From positions 30,933,905-30,997,904 of the forward strand of contig NC_090767.1 in NCBI RefSeq assembly GCF_036898095.1: DNA of 64,000 bases, read 5' to 3'. Shown in pieces: positions 1 to 12,546 of this stretch (positions within the stretch are counted from its first letter, which is position 1; the number at the start of each line of letters is the position of its first letter). The notes under the pieces were generated by a model. It saw only the letters and a list, made by a program, of their open reading frames with translations, did no database searches and had not been told where the DNA came from. Made by a program: the position numbers and the translations under genes. The stretch is from Palaemon carinicauda. Taxonomy: Eukaryota; Arthropoda; Malacostraca; Decapoda; Palaemonidae.

Positions 1-748
1 CTCAATAGAGTTTTTGCATTCATTTTATTCATCTGGAAGTGATTTAAATGTCCCAGATGCTGTCTCAACAGAGTTTTTGCATTCATTTTATTCATCTGGA
101 AGGGACTTAAATGTCCCAGATGCTATCTCAACAGAGTTTTTGCATTCATTTTATTCATCTGGAAGGGATTTAAATGTCCCAGATGCTGTCTCAATAGAGT
201 TTTTGCATCTATTTTATTCATCAGGAAACGATTTAAATGTCCCAGATGCTGTCTCAATAGAGTTTTTGCATTCATTTTATTCATCTGGAAGTGATTTAAA
301 TGTCCCAGATGCTGTCTCAATAGAGTTTTTGCATTCATTTTATTCATCTGGAAGGGATTTAAATGTCCCAGATGCTGTCTCAATAGAGTTTTTGCATCTA
401 TTTTATTCATCTGGAAACGATTTAAATGTCCCAGATGCTGTCTCAATAGAGTTTTTGCATTCATTTTATTCACCTGGAAGCGATTTAAATGTCCCAGTTG
501 CTGTCTCAATAGAGTTTTTGCATTCATTTTATTCATCTGGAAGGGATTTAAATGTCCCAGATACTGTCTCAATAGAGTTTTTGCATTCATTTTATTCATC
601 CGGAAGCAATTTTAACGTTTCAGATGCTGTCTCAACAGAGTTTTTGCATTCATTTTATTCATCTAGAAGCGATTTAAATGTCTCAGATGCTGTTTCAACA
701 GAGTTTTTGTATTCATTTTATTCAACTGGAATCGATTTTGACGTTTAA

Positions 749-1620
749 GATGCTGTCTCAATAGAGTTTTTGCATTCATTTTATTCATCTGGAAGGGATT
801 TAAATGTCCCAGTTGCTGTCTCAATAGAGTTTTTGCATTCATTTTATTCATCTGGAAGCAATTTAAATGTCCCAGATGCTGTCTCAATAGAGTTTTTGCA
901 TTCATTTTATTCATCTGGAAGGGATTTAAATGTCCCAGATGCTCTCTTAATTGAGTTTTTGCGTCTATTTTATTCATCTGGAAACAATTTAAATGTCCCA
1001 GATGCTGTCTCAATAGAGTTTTTGCTTTCATTTTATTCATATGGAAGGGATTTAAATGTCCCAGTTGCTATCTCAATAGAGTTTTTGCATTCATTTTATT
1101 AATCTGGAATGGATTTAAATGTCCCAGATGTTGTCTCAATAGAGTTTTTGCATTCATTTTATTCATATGGAAGCGATTTAAATGTCCCAGATGCTGTCTC
1201 AATAGAGTTTTTGCATTCATTTTATTCATCTGGAATGGATTTAAATGTCCCAGATGTTGTCTCAATAGAGTTTTTGCATTCATTTTATTCATCTGGAAGC
1301 GATTTAAATGTACCAGATGTTGTCTCAATAGAGATTTTGCATTCATTTTATTCAACTGGAAGCAATTTAAATGTCCCAGATGCTGTCTCAAAAGAATTTT
1401 TGCATTTATTTAATTCATCTGAAAGGGATTTAAATGTCCCAGATGCTGTCTCAATAGAGTTTTTGCATCTATTTTATTCACCTGGAAGCGATTTAAATGT
1501 ACCAGATGCTGTCTCAACAGAGTTTTTGCATTCATTTTATTCATCTGGAAGCGATTTAAATGTCCCAAATGCTGTCTCAACAGAGTTTTTGCATTAATTT
1601 TATTCAAATGGAAGCGATTT
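749..1620. repeat. Higher-order satellite block, copy A (start)
   Basis: Following the gacgtttaag variant unit that ends at 748, a characteristic series of variant units begins (cccagttgctgtc, then gtcttaattgag, then atggat units, then accagatg plus gagattttgc). The same series restarts at 5912 and at 8809. The offset from this copy to the second is a constant 5163 bp at several landmarks: 770 to 5933, 1304 to 6467 and 2093 to 7256. Whole blocks of tens of units were therefore duplicated together. The end given here is only as far as I compared unit by unit. Confidence 0.75.
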
Positions 1621-4600
1621 AAATGTCTCAGATGCTCTCTCAATAGAGTTTTTGCATTCATTTTATTAATCTGGAAGCGATTTAAATGTCACATATGCTG
1701 TCTAAATGGAGTTTTTGCATTCATTTTATTCATCTGGAAGGGATTTAAATGTCCGAGATGTTGTCTCAATAGAGTTTTTGCATTCATTTTATTCATCTGG
1801 AAGCGATTTAAATGTCCCATATGCCGTCTCAACAGAGTTTTTGCATTCATTTTATTCATCTGGAAGCAATTTAAATGTCCCAGAGGCTGTCTCAATAGAG
1901 TTTTCGCATCCATTTTATTCATCTGGAAGCTATTTAAATGTCCCAGATGCTGTCTAAATAGAGTTTTTTGATTCATTGTATTCATCTGGAAGCGATTTAA
2001 ATGTCCCAGATGTTGTCTCAATAGAGTTTTTGCATTCATTTTAATCATCTGGAAGCAATTTAAATGTCCCAGATGCTGTCTCAATAGAGTGTTTGCCTTT
2101 ATTTTATTCAACTGGAAATGATTTAAATGTCCCAGATGCTGTCTCAACACAGTTTTTGCATTCATTTTATTCATCTGTAAGGGATTTTAATGTCCCAGAT
2201 GCTGTCTCAATAGAGTTTTTGCATCTATTTTATTCACCTGGAAGCGATTTAAATGTCCCAGATGCTGTCTCAACAGAGTTTTTGCATTCATTTTATTCAT
2301 CTGGAAGCGATTTAAATGTCCCAGATGCTGTCTCAACAGAGTTTTTGCATCTATTTTATTCACCTGGAAGCGATTTAAATGTCCCAGATGCTGTCTCAAT
2401 AGAGTTTTTGCATTCATTTTATTCATCTGGAAGCGATTTAAATGTCCCAGATGCTGTCTCAACTGAGTTTTTGCATTCATTTTATTCATCTGGAAACGAT
2501 TTAAATGTCCCAGATGATGTCTCAATAGAGTTTTTGCATTCATTTTATTCATCTGGAAGCGATTTTGACGTTTAAGATGCTGTCTCAATAGAGTTTTTGC
2601 ATTAATTTTATTCATCTGGAAGCGATTTTGATGTTTCAGATGCTGTCTCAATAGAGTTGTTGCATTCATTTTATTCATCTGGAAGGGATTTGGATGTCCC
2701 AGATGCTGTCTCAACAGAGTTTTTGCATCCATTTTATTCATCTGGAAGGGATTTGAATGTCCCAGATGCTGTCTCAACAGAGTTTTTGCATCCATTTTAT
2801 TCATCTGAAAGGGATTTAAATGTCCCAGATGCTGTCTCAATAGAGTTTTTGCATTCATTTTATTCATCTGGAAGCGATTTAAATGTCCCAGATGCTGTCT
2901 CAACAGATTTTTTGCATTCATTTTATTCATCTGGAAGGGATTTAAATGTCCCAGATGCTGTCTCAACAGAGTTTTTGCATTCATTTTATTCATCTGGAAG
3001 GGTTTTAAATGTCCCAAATGCTGTCTCAATAGAGTTTCTGCATCTATTTTATTCATCAGGAAACGATTCAAATGTCCCAGATGTTGTCTCAATAGAGTTT
3101 TTGCTCTCATTTTTTTCATCTGGAAGGGATTTAAATGTCCCAGTTGCTGTCTCAATAGAGTTTTTGCATTCATTTTATTCATCTGGAAGGGATTTAAATG
3201 TCCCAGATGCTGTCTCAATAGAGTTTTTGCATTCATTTTATTCATCTGGAAGGGATTTAAATGTCCCAGATGCTGTCTTAATTGAGTTTTTGCATCTATT
3301 TTATTCATCTGGAAACGATTTAAATGTCCCAGATGCTGTCTCAATAGAGTTTTTGCATTAATTTTATTCATATGGAAGGGATTTAAATGTCCCTGTTGCT
3401 GTCTCAATAGAGTTTTTGCATTCATTTTATTCATCTAGAATGGATTTAAATGTCCCAGATGTTGTCTCAATAGAGTTTTTGCATTCATTTTATTCATATG
3501 GAAGCGATTTGAATGTCCCAGATGCTGTCTCAATAGAGTTTTTGCATTCATTTTATTCATCTGGAATGGATTTAAATGTCCCAGATGTTGTCTCAATAGA
3601 GTTTTTGCATTCATTTTATTCATCTGGAAGCGATTTAAATGTACCAGTTGCTGTCTCAATAGAGATTTTGTATTCATTTTATTCAACTGGAAGCAATTTA
3701 AATGTCCCAGATGCTGTCTCAAAAGAGTTTTTGCATTTATTTTATTCATCTGAAAGGGATTTAAATGTCCCAGATGCTGTCTCAATAGAGTTTTTGCATT
3801 CATTTTATTCACCTGGAAGCGATTTAAATGTACCAGATGCTGTCTCAACAGAGTTTTTGCATTCATTTTATTCATCTGTGAGGGATTTAAAGGCCCCAGA
3901 TGCTGTCTCAAAGGAGTTTTTTCATTCATTTTATTCATCTGAAAGGGATTTAAATGTCCCAGTTGCTGTCTCAATAGAGTTTTTGCATTCATTTTATTCA
4001 TCTGGAAGGGATTTAAATATCCCAGATCTTGTCTCAATAGAGTTTTTGCATTCATTTTATTCATCTGAAAGGGATTTAGATATCCCAGATGCTGTCTCAA
4101 TAGAGTTTTTGCATTCATTTTATTCATCTGGGAGCGATTTAAATGTCCCAGATGCTGTCTCAATAGAGTTTTTGCATTCATTTCATTCATCTGGAACCGA
4201 TTTTGACGTTTAAGATGCTGTCTCAATAGAGTTTTTGCATTCATTTTATTCATCTGAAAGCGATTTAAATGTCCCAGATGCTGTCTCAATAGAGTTTTTG
4301 CATTCATTTTATTCATCTGGAAGCGATTTTGACGTTTCAGATGCTGTCTCAATAGAGTTTTTGCATTCATTTTATTCATCTGGAAGCGATTTTGATGTTT
4401 CAGTTGCTGTCTCAATAGAGTTTTTGCATTCATTTTATTCATCTGGAAGCTATTTAAATGTCCCAGATGCTGTCTCAATAGAGTTTTTGCATTTATTTTA
4501 TTCATCTGGAAGCCATTTTAACGTTTAAGATGCTGTCTTAATAGAGTTTTTGCATTCATTTTATTCATCTGAAAGCAATTTAAATGTCCAATATGCGGTT

Positions 4601-4950
4601 TCAATAGAGTTTTTGCATTCATTTTATTCATCTGGAAGGGATTTAAATGTCCCAGATGCTATCTCAACAGAGTTTTTGCATTCATTTTATTCATCTGAAA
4701 GGGATTTAAATATCCCAGATGCTGTCTCAATAGAGTTTTTGCATTCATTTTATTCACCTGAAAGCGATTTAAATGTCCCAGATGCTGTCTCAATAGAGTT
4801 TTTGCATTCATTTTATTCATCTGGAAGCGATTTTGACGTTTCAGATGCTGTCTCAATAGAGTTTTTGCATTCATTTTATTCATCTGGAAGCGATTTTGAT
4901 GTTTCAGATGCTGTCTCAATAGAGTTTTTGCATTCATTTTATTCATCTGG

Positions 4951-5202
4951 AAGTGATTTGAATGTCCCAGATGCTGTCTCAACAGAGTTTTTGCATCCAT
5001 TTTATTCATCTGAAAGGGATTTAAATGTCCCTGATGCTGTCTCATTAGAGTTTTTGCATTCATTTTATTCATCTGGAAGCGATTTAAATGTCCCAGATGC
5101 TGTCTCAACAGAGTTTTTGCATCCATTTTATTCATCTGAAAGGGATTTAAATGTCCCTGATGCTGTCTCATTAGAGTTTTTGCATTCATTTTATTCATCT
5201 GG
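4951..5202. repeat. Local 126-bp dimer repeat inside the satellite
   Basis: Two consecutive 126-bp dimers each combine an aacagag plus catccatt unit with a ccctgatgctgtctcattag unit. The diagnostic ctgatgctgtctcattagag string occurs at 5031 and again at 5157, exactly two units apart. This looks like a recent local duplication of a two-unit block. Confidence 0.8.
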
Positions 5203-5700
5203 AAGCGATTTAAATGTCCCAGATGCTGTCTCAACAGAGTTTTTGCATTCATTTTATTCATCTGGAAGGGACTTAAATGTCCCAGATGCTATTTCAACAG
5301 AGTTTTTGCATTCATTTTATTCATCTGGAAGGGATTTGAATGTCCCAGATGCTGTCTCAATAGAGTTTTTGCATCTATTTTATTCATCTGGAAACGATTT
5401 AAATGTCCCAGATGCTGTCTCAATAGAGTTTTTGCATTCATTTTATTCATCTGTAAGGGATTTAAATGTCCCAGATGCTGTCTCAATAGAGTTTTTGCAT
5501 TCATTTTATTCATCTGGAAGAAATTTAAATGTCCCAGAAGCTGTCTCAATAGAGTTTTTGCATCTATTTTATTCATCTGGAAACGATTTAAATGTCCCAG
5601 ATGCTGTCTCAATAGAGTTTTTGCTTTCATTTTATTCATCTGGAAGCGATTTGAATGTCCCAGTTGCTGTCTCAATAGAGTTTTTGCATTCATTTTATTC

Positions 5701-5910
5701 ATCCGAGGCGATTTTAACGTTTAAAATGCACTCTCAATAGAGTTTTTGCATTCATTTTATTCATCCGAGGCGATTTTAACGTTTAAGATGCACTCTCAAT
5801 CGAGTTTTTGCATTCATTTTATTCATCTGGAGCGATTTGAATGTCTCAGATGCTGTTTCAACAGAGTTTTTGTATTCATTTTATTCAACTGGAAGCGATT
5901 TTGACGTTTA
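5701..5910. repeat. Divergent 62-bp satellite variants at a block junction
   Basis: The units here begin atccgaggcgattttaacg and contain atgcactctc. The atccgagg string recurs at 5701 and 5763, a 62-bp rather than 63-bp spacing, which shifts the open frames. The same variant pair recurs at 8533 and 8595. Both pairs lie just before a restart of the higher-order block (5912 and 8809), so the variant marks block junctions. Confidence 0.8.
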
Positions 5911-5911
5911 A

Positions 5912-8557
5912 GATGCTGTCTCAATAGAGTTTTTGCATTCATTTTATTCATCTGGAAGGGATTTGAATGTCCCAGTTGCTGTCTCAATAGAGTTTTTGCA
6001 TTCATTTTATTCATCTGGAAGGGATTTAAATGTCCCAGATGCTGTCTCAATAGAGTTTTTGCATTCATTTTATTCATCTGGAAGGGATTTAAATGTCCCA
6101 GATGCTGTCTTAATTGAGTTTTTGCATCTATTTTATTCATCTGGAAACGATTTAAATGTCCCAGATGCTGTCTCAATAGAGTTTTTGCTTTCATTTTATT
6201 CATATGGAAGGGATTTAAATGTCCCAGTTGCTGTCTCAATAGAGTTTTTGCATTCATTTTATTCATCTGGAATGGATTTAAATGTCCCAGATGTTGTCTC
6301 AATAGAGTTTTTGCATTGATTTTATTCATATGGAAGCGATTTAAATGTCCCAGATGCTGTCTCAATAGAGTTTTTGCATTCATTTTATTCATCTGGAATG
6401 GATTTAAATGTCCCAGATGTTGTCTCAATAGAGTTTTTGCATTCATTTTATTCATCTGGAAGCGATTTAAATGTACCAGATGCTGTCTCAATAGAGATTT
6501 TGCATTCATTTTATTCAACTGGAAGCAATTTAAATGTCCCGGATGCTGTCTCAAAAGAGTTTTTGCATTTATTTTATTCATCTGAAAGGGATTTAAATGG
6601 CCCAGATGCTGTCTCAATAGAGTTTTTGCATCTATTTTATTCACCTGGAAGCGATTTAAATGTACCAGATGCTGTCTCAACAGAGTTTTTGCATTCATTT
6701 TATTCATCTGGAAGCGATTTAAATGTCCCAGATGCTGTCTCACCAGAGTTTTTGCATTCATTTTATTCAAATGGAAGCGATTTAAATGTCTCAGATGCTC
6801 TCTCAATAGAGTTTTTGCATTCATTTTATTTATCTGGAAGCGATTTAAATGTCACTTATGCTGTCTCAATAGAGTTTTTGCATTCATTTTATTCATCTGG
6901 AAGGGATTTAAATGTCCCAGATGTTGTCTCAATAGAGTTTTTGCATTCATTTTATTCATCTGGAAGCGATTTAAATGTCCCATATGCTGTCTCAACAGAG
7001 TTTTTGCATTCATTTTATTCATCTGGAAGCAATTTAAATGTCCCAGAGGCTGTCTCAATAGAGTTTTTGCATCCATTTTATTCATCTGGAAGCGATTTAA
7101 ATGTCCCAGATGCTGTCTAAATAGAGATTTTGCATCCATTGTATTCATCTGGAAGCGATTTAAATGTCCCAGATGTTGTCTCAATAGAGTTTTTGCATTC
7201 ATTTTAATCATCTGGAAGCAATTTAAATGTCCCAGATGCTGTCTCAATAGAGTGTTTGCCTTTATTTTATTCAACTGGAAATGATTTAAATGTCCCATAT
7301 GCTGTCTCAACACAGTTTTTGCATTCATTTTATTCATCTGAAAGGGATTTAAATGTCCCAGATGCTGTCTCAATAGAGTTTTTGCATCTATTTAATTCAC
7401 CTGGAAGCGATTTAAATGTCCCAGATGCTGTCTCAACAGAGTTTTTGCATTCATTTTATTGATCTGGAAGCGATTTAAATGTACCAAATGTTGTCTCAAC
7501 AGAGTTTTTGCATCTATTCTATTCACCTGGAAGCGATTTAAATGTCCCAGATGCTCTCTCAATAGAGTTTTTGCATTCATTTTATACATCTGGAAGCGAT
7601 TTAAATGTCCCAGATGCTGTCTCAACTGAGTTTTTGCATTCATTTTATTCATCTGGAAGCGATTTAAATGTCCCCGATGCTGTCTCAATAGAGTTTTTGC
7701 ATTCATTTTATTCATCTGGAAGCGATTTTGACGTTTAAGATGCTGTCTCAATAGAGTTTTTGCATTCATTTTATTCATCTGGAAGCGATTTTGATGTTTC
7801 AGATGCTGTCTCAATAGAGTTTTTGCATTCATTTTATTCATCTGGAAGGGATTTAAATGTCCCAGATTCTCTCCCAACAGAGTTTTTGCATCCATTTTAT
7901 TCATCTGAAAGGGATTTAAATGTCCCAGATGCTGTCTCAATAGAGTTTTTGCATTCATTTTATTCATCTGGAAGCGATTTAAATGTCCCAGATGCTGTCT
8001 CAACAGAGTTTTTGCATTCATTTTATTCATCTGGAAGGGACTTAAATGTCCCAGAGGCTATCTCAACAGAGTTTTTGCATTCATTTTATTCATCTGGAAG
8101 GGATTTAAATGTCCCAGATGCTGTCTCAATAGAGTTTTTACATCTATTTTATTCATCAGAAAACGATTTAAATGTCAACAGATGCTGTCTCAATAGAGTT
8201 TTTGCATTCATTTTATTCATCTGTAAGGGATTTAAATGTCCCAGATGCTGTCTCAATAGAGTTTTTGCATTCATTTTATTCATCTGGAAGGGATTTAAAT
8301 GTCCCAGATGCTGTCTCAATAGAGTTTTTGCATCTATTTTATTCATCTGGAAACGATTTAAATGTCCCAGATGCTGTCTCAATAGAGTTTTTGCTTTCAT
8401 TTTATTTATCTGGAAGCGATTTGAATGTCCCAGTTGCTGTTTCAATAGAGTTTTTGCATTCATTTTATTCATCTGGAAGGGATTCAAATGTCCCAGATGC
8501 TGTCTCATTAGAGTTTTTGCATTCATTTTATTCATCCGAGGCGATTTTAACGTTTAA
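5912..8557. repeat. Higher-order satellite block, copy B
   Basis: This block repeats the series of unit variants seen from 749 at an offset of 5163 bp. It holds the uninterrupted version (TTAA at 6467-6470) of the site occupied by element 1 in copy C, which lies 2895-2897 bp further right. The end is placed at the next 62-bp variant units. Individual units differ from copy A by scattered substitutions. Confidence 0.7.
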
Positions 8558-8808
8558 GATGCACTCTCAATAGAGTTTTTGCATTCATTTTATTCATCCG
8601 AGGCGATTTTAACGTTTAAGATGCACTCTCAATAGAGTTTTTGCATTCATTTTATTCAACTGGGAGTGATTTAAATGTCTCAGATGCTGTCTCAACAGAG
8701 TTTTTGCATTCATTTTATTCAACTGGAAGCGATTTAAATGTCTCAGATGCTGTTTCAACAGAGTTTTTGTATTCATTTTATTCAACTGGAAGTGATTTTG
8801 ACATTTAA
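8532..8808. repeat. Divergent 62-bp satellite variants, second occurrence
   Basis: The atccgaggcgattttaacg units recur at 8533 and 8595, 62 bp apart. They are followed by gggagtgatttaaatgtctc and a gacatttaag unit, just before copy C of the higher-order block begins at 8809. This is the same arrangement as at 5701-5910. Confidence 0.75.
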
Positions 8809-9365
8809 GATGCTGTCTCAATAGAGTTTTTGCATTCATTTTATTCATCTGGAAGGGATTTGAATGTCCCAGTTGCTGTCTCAATAGAGTTTTTGCATTC
8901 ATTTTATTCATCTGGAAGGGATTTAAATGTCCCAGATGCTGTCTCAATAGAGTTTTTGCATTCATTTTATACATGTGGAAGGGATTTAAATGTCCCAGAT
9001 GCTGTCTTAATTGAGTTTTTGCATCTATTTTATTCATCTGGAAACGATTTAAATGTCCCAGATGCTGTCTCAATAGTTTTTGCTTTCATTTTATTCATAT
9101 GGAAGGGATTTAAATGTCCCAGTTGCTGTCTCAATAGAGTTTTTGCATTCATTTTATTCATCTGGAATGGATTTAAATGTCCCAGATGTTGTCTCAATAG
9201 AGTTTTTGCATTCATTTTATTCATATGGAAGCGATTTAAATGTCCCAGATGCTGTCTCAATAATGTTTTTGCATTCATTTTATTCATCTGGAATGGATTT
9301 AAATGTCCCAGATGTTGTCTCAATAGAGTTTTTGCATTCATTTTATTCATCTGGAAGCGATTTAA

Positions 9366-12300
9366 CCCTGGATAGGTACGATGGGTCGTTTGCGACCCCG
9401 AGCGTCAAAAAAAAACAGGTTTTTCTCACGTGACTCACCCCCGTGACTGAATTTGTGGGTGATCGACCTGCTGGAGGTGTCTCCCCTACACGCTCTAGTA
9501 GTGTCCAGATGTGCATTGCTGTAGCTCTACTCCTTCCCCGATTTTTGAGACGCGTCGGGATCGTTCGCGTCCGAGTTTACCCTTCTAAGGTAGTTTGCAT
9601 AATTATCAAAGTTATTACGTATTATGAAATTGTCGTAGAATGGTGCAACTTGTATAGGTTATCAGTTGTGGAAAGTCTTGGTGGATTGTTTGGCTACCAT
9701 GTGCATGTTTTTTTTTTTTAGTTAAAATGTCGTTCATCCCCACGAGGACCATTTTACCGCGAGTGCCCCTTTTTCATTTTTTTTCATTTTTTTGCCAAGT
9801 CATTTTTCTGTAAGATATTGCCAAATAGTGTCGTAAAACTTTTGCTTGTTTAGTGTTGGAAAGTGTGTCTAGATGATCTGGCTACCCATGCATGACTTTG
9901 TTTTTGTCAGATACGACGTAGTTATTGGTATATTGGGTATTTAACTGCGGTTACCAATTTCTGTTTTTTTTTCAATATTTGTAAATATTACTACGTAGTA
10001 AGGAATTGCCGTATTTTATTCATTTTTTTTTCATGTTTATGTGTTAGAAAGTGTGCCTTGATGGTTGGGCTAACACGTGCATGTCTTTTTTTTTATCTGA
10101 GATGTCGTGTATTAGAATGTCGGGCATTTTACCGCGAGTGTCCCTTTTTCATTTTTTTTCATTTTTTTGCCAAGTCATTTTTCCGTAAGATATTGCGAAA
10201 TAGTGTCGTAAAACTTTTGCTTTTTTAGTGTTGGAAAGTGTGTCTAGATGATCTGGCTACCCATGCGTGATTTTGTTTTTGTCAGATACGACGTAGTTAT
10301 TGGTATATTGGGTATTTAACTGCGGTTGCCAATTTCTGTTTTTTTTCAATATTTGTAAAAATTTACTACGTAGTAAGGAATTGCCGTATATTATTGATTT
10401 TTTTTTCATGTTTATGTGTTATAAAGTGTGCCTTGATGGTTGGGCTAACACGTGCATGTCTTTTTTTTTTATCTGAGATGCCGTATATTAGAATGTTGGG
10501 CATTTTTCCGCGAGTGCCCCTTATTATTTGTTTTGCATTTTTTTGCTTAGTCATGTTACCGTAAGGAATTGGCAAGTAGTGTCGCAAAACTTATATTTTT
10601 ATAGTGTTGGAAAGTGTTTCTAGATGATCTGGCTACCCATGCCTATTTTTTTTTTAGCCAGATATGGCGTATATATAAGTATGTGTTCGATTTTCCTGTG
10701 ATTGCCATTTTTCCGTTTTTTCCCATTTCTTTCAAAATTACTACGTACTTAGGAACTATCACAGAGTAATATTTCATTTATATGTTTATTTGTCGGAAAA
10801 TATGCCTTGATGGTTTGCCTAGCACGTGGCTGAAATTTTTTTTTTTTCTGAAATGCCGTATATTAGAATGGCCATTTTTCCGCAAGTGCCCCTTTTTATT
10901 TGTTTTGCATTTTTTTGCTTAGTCATGTTACCGTAAGGAATTGGCAAGTAGTGTCGCAAAACTTATAATTTTATAGTGTTGGAAAGTGTTTCTAGATGAT
11001 CTGGCTACCCATGCCTATCTTCTTTTTTTAGCCAGATATGGCGTATATATAGGTATGTGTTCGATTTTCCTGTGATTGCCATTTTTTCGTTTTTTCCCAT
11101 TTCTTTCAAAATTACTACGTACTAAGGAACTATCACAGAGTAATTATTCATTTAGATGTTTATTTGTCGGAAAATGTGCCTTGATGGTTTGCCTAGCACG
11201 TGGCTGAATTTTTTTTTTCTGAAATCCCGTATATTAGAATGTTAGCCATTTTTCCGCGAGTGCCCCTTTTTATTTGTTTTGCATTTTTTTGCTTAGTCAT
11301 GTTACCGTAAGGAATTGGCAAGTAGTGTCGCAAAACTTATATTTTTATAGTGTTGGAAAGTGTTTCTAGATGATCTGGCTACCCATGCCTATCTTTTTTT
11401 TAGCCAGATATGGCGTATATATAGGTATGTGTTCGATTTTCCGGTGATTGCCATTTTTTCGTTTTTTCCCAATTCTTTCAAAATTACTACGTACTAAGGA
11501 ACTATCACAGAGTAATGATTCCTCTAGATGTTTATTTGTCGGAAAATTTTGTTTACTTTTTTTTTTATTGAATATCATCAAATTTTTTTAGCTAAAATAT
11601 TGTTTTACATTTTTTTTTTCGATTTTATTTCTCTTCAAAAAATTTTTTTTGGGTCAGAATTTTAATTTTATAGTCGTAAAATAATCGACAATTATCCAGC
11701 AACCCACCATACAATTTTTATGCATATCCAATAATAATTAGATTAGTAAATAACACCTTGAAATTGACATACCCTTCCTACATTTCAAGTGGCAGATTAG
11801 GGAGTCTGAGTCAGTGTGGTTGGCGGCCATTTTGTGGACATATTCGAAGCGTAAGCTGCCCTATCTATATATATTCTTGTTCCCTATAGAATATGTGATA
11901 TTTTGGTATATTTTTACCTGCCTAAATATCATATTATATATTAAATATATGTATTTTTTTACGGAATTTCTAAGTACTCAAAAAATTACCTTTAGATATG
12001 GCCCCTGATATAAATGTAATTTACAAAATAATGAAGATTATTTTACATATTTCTATTTTAGGATAACATATGTTTATTCCCTAAAAAAATTAGCCACTTC
12101 CTATTTCATTTGGGTACCCAAAAAAATTCATGAAATTTGGACAAATTTTTTTGGCCAAAAAAAGTTACCCTTTTTTTCTCATTTCAGATATCCACCTCCA
12201 TGGGTCTGACTTCATCCAAAATACATCAAGATGTGTCCTAAACATTCAAGAATCAATTCCTAAAAGGATTTGTGTATATATGTATAAACTTTTTTTTTAT

Positions 12301-12546
12301 GAATTTTTATGTCAGGTCTTTTTTTTTCTACTTAATTTTTTAAAATATTAATAATAAATAGTTTTTCTGCAGATGAGTAGTATTTATCTTTACAGTTGTT
12401 TTAAGCATTCATTGAAGTTTTTTTTGGCAAAAGAAAAAAGGAGGTTACTGCAAAAACTGATTTTTCAAGAATTTTTTTTGCCGTCGGGGTCGTTCGCGTC
12501 CGAGTATACCCTTAAAGGGGTGTCCGAGGAGCGTACCTATCCAGGG
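9366..12546 (+). mobile_element. piggyBac-like non-autonomous element 1 (3181 bp)
   Basis: The left end reads CCCTGGATAGGTACG and the right end reads CGTACCTATCCAGGG, a terminal inverted repeat of about 15 bp. TTAA duplications lie at 9362-9365 and 12547-12550. A CCCT-type end and a TTAA target are diagnostic of the piggyBac superfamily. Just inside the left end, 9383-9398 (gggtcgtttgcgaccc) can form a hairpin. A near-identical subterminal tract, cgttcgcgtccgag, occurs near both ends in direct orientation. The interior has five copies of a repeat of about 375 bp, then a more complex AT-rich part. The longest open frames are below 100 codons and none resembles a DDE transposase, so the element must be mobilised in trans. 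Empty versions of the insertion site exist at 1304-1307 and 6467-6470. Confidence 0.9.
9725..11540 (+). repeat. Internal tandem repeats of element 1, five copies
   Basis: The landmark tctagatgatctggctacc occurs at 9868, 10243, 10619, 10991 and 11364, spacings of 372-376 bp. The first two copies are type A, with gacgtagttattggtatatt and tactacgtagtaaggaattg. The last three are type B, with atggcgtatatata and tactacgtactaaggaac. Order AABBB. No coding capacity is evident. Confidence 0.9.

Larger units (their letters stand above)
1..9365. repeat. 63-bp satellite array, segment 1
   Basis: About 149 head-to-tail copies of a 63-bp unit, open at the left edge of the window. Recognisable pieces of the unit are gatttaaatgtcccagatgc, gtctcaatagagtttttgca and ttcattttattcatctggaa. 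Units differ at a few recurrent positions: caatagag or caacagag; agcgat, agggat, aacgat, atggat, agtgat or agcaat; tctgga or tctgaa. Most copies keep the 63-bp length, and indels are rare. Because 63 is 21 codons, one plus frame repeats a 21-residue motif containing NVPDAVSIEFLHSFYSSG, and one minus frame repeats a motif containing MNKMNAKTLLRQHLGH. Stops such as gacgtttaag interrupt them. Variants change amino acids freely, so I see no sign of protein selection. Every unit carries one TTAA. Confidence 0.97.

Noticed and set aside
1..9365. CRISPR-like array
   Set aside because: Units are contiguous and similar along their whole length. There are no unique spacers and no cas genes, and the context is eukaryotic.
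9443..9721. Recurring 92-93 codon frame (begins MTEFVGD) at the left end of each element
   Set aside because: It lies in the subterminal part of a transposon, has no recognised domain, and overlaps an equally open reverse frame. It is conserved only because the element copies are young.
11366..11581. Lysine-rich small frames in the internal repeats of the elements
   Set aside because: Translations of T-rich tracts on the opposite strand. They repeat with each type B subunit and have no coding features.
12373..12545. Frame beginning MSSIYLYS near the right end of each element, continuing into satellite
   Set aside because: It is a chance fusion of element end and satellite frame. It recurs with every copy and has no domain.
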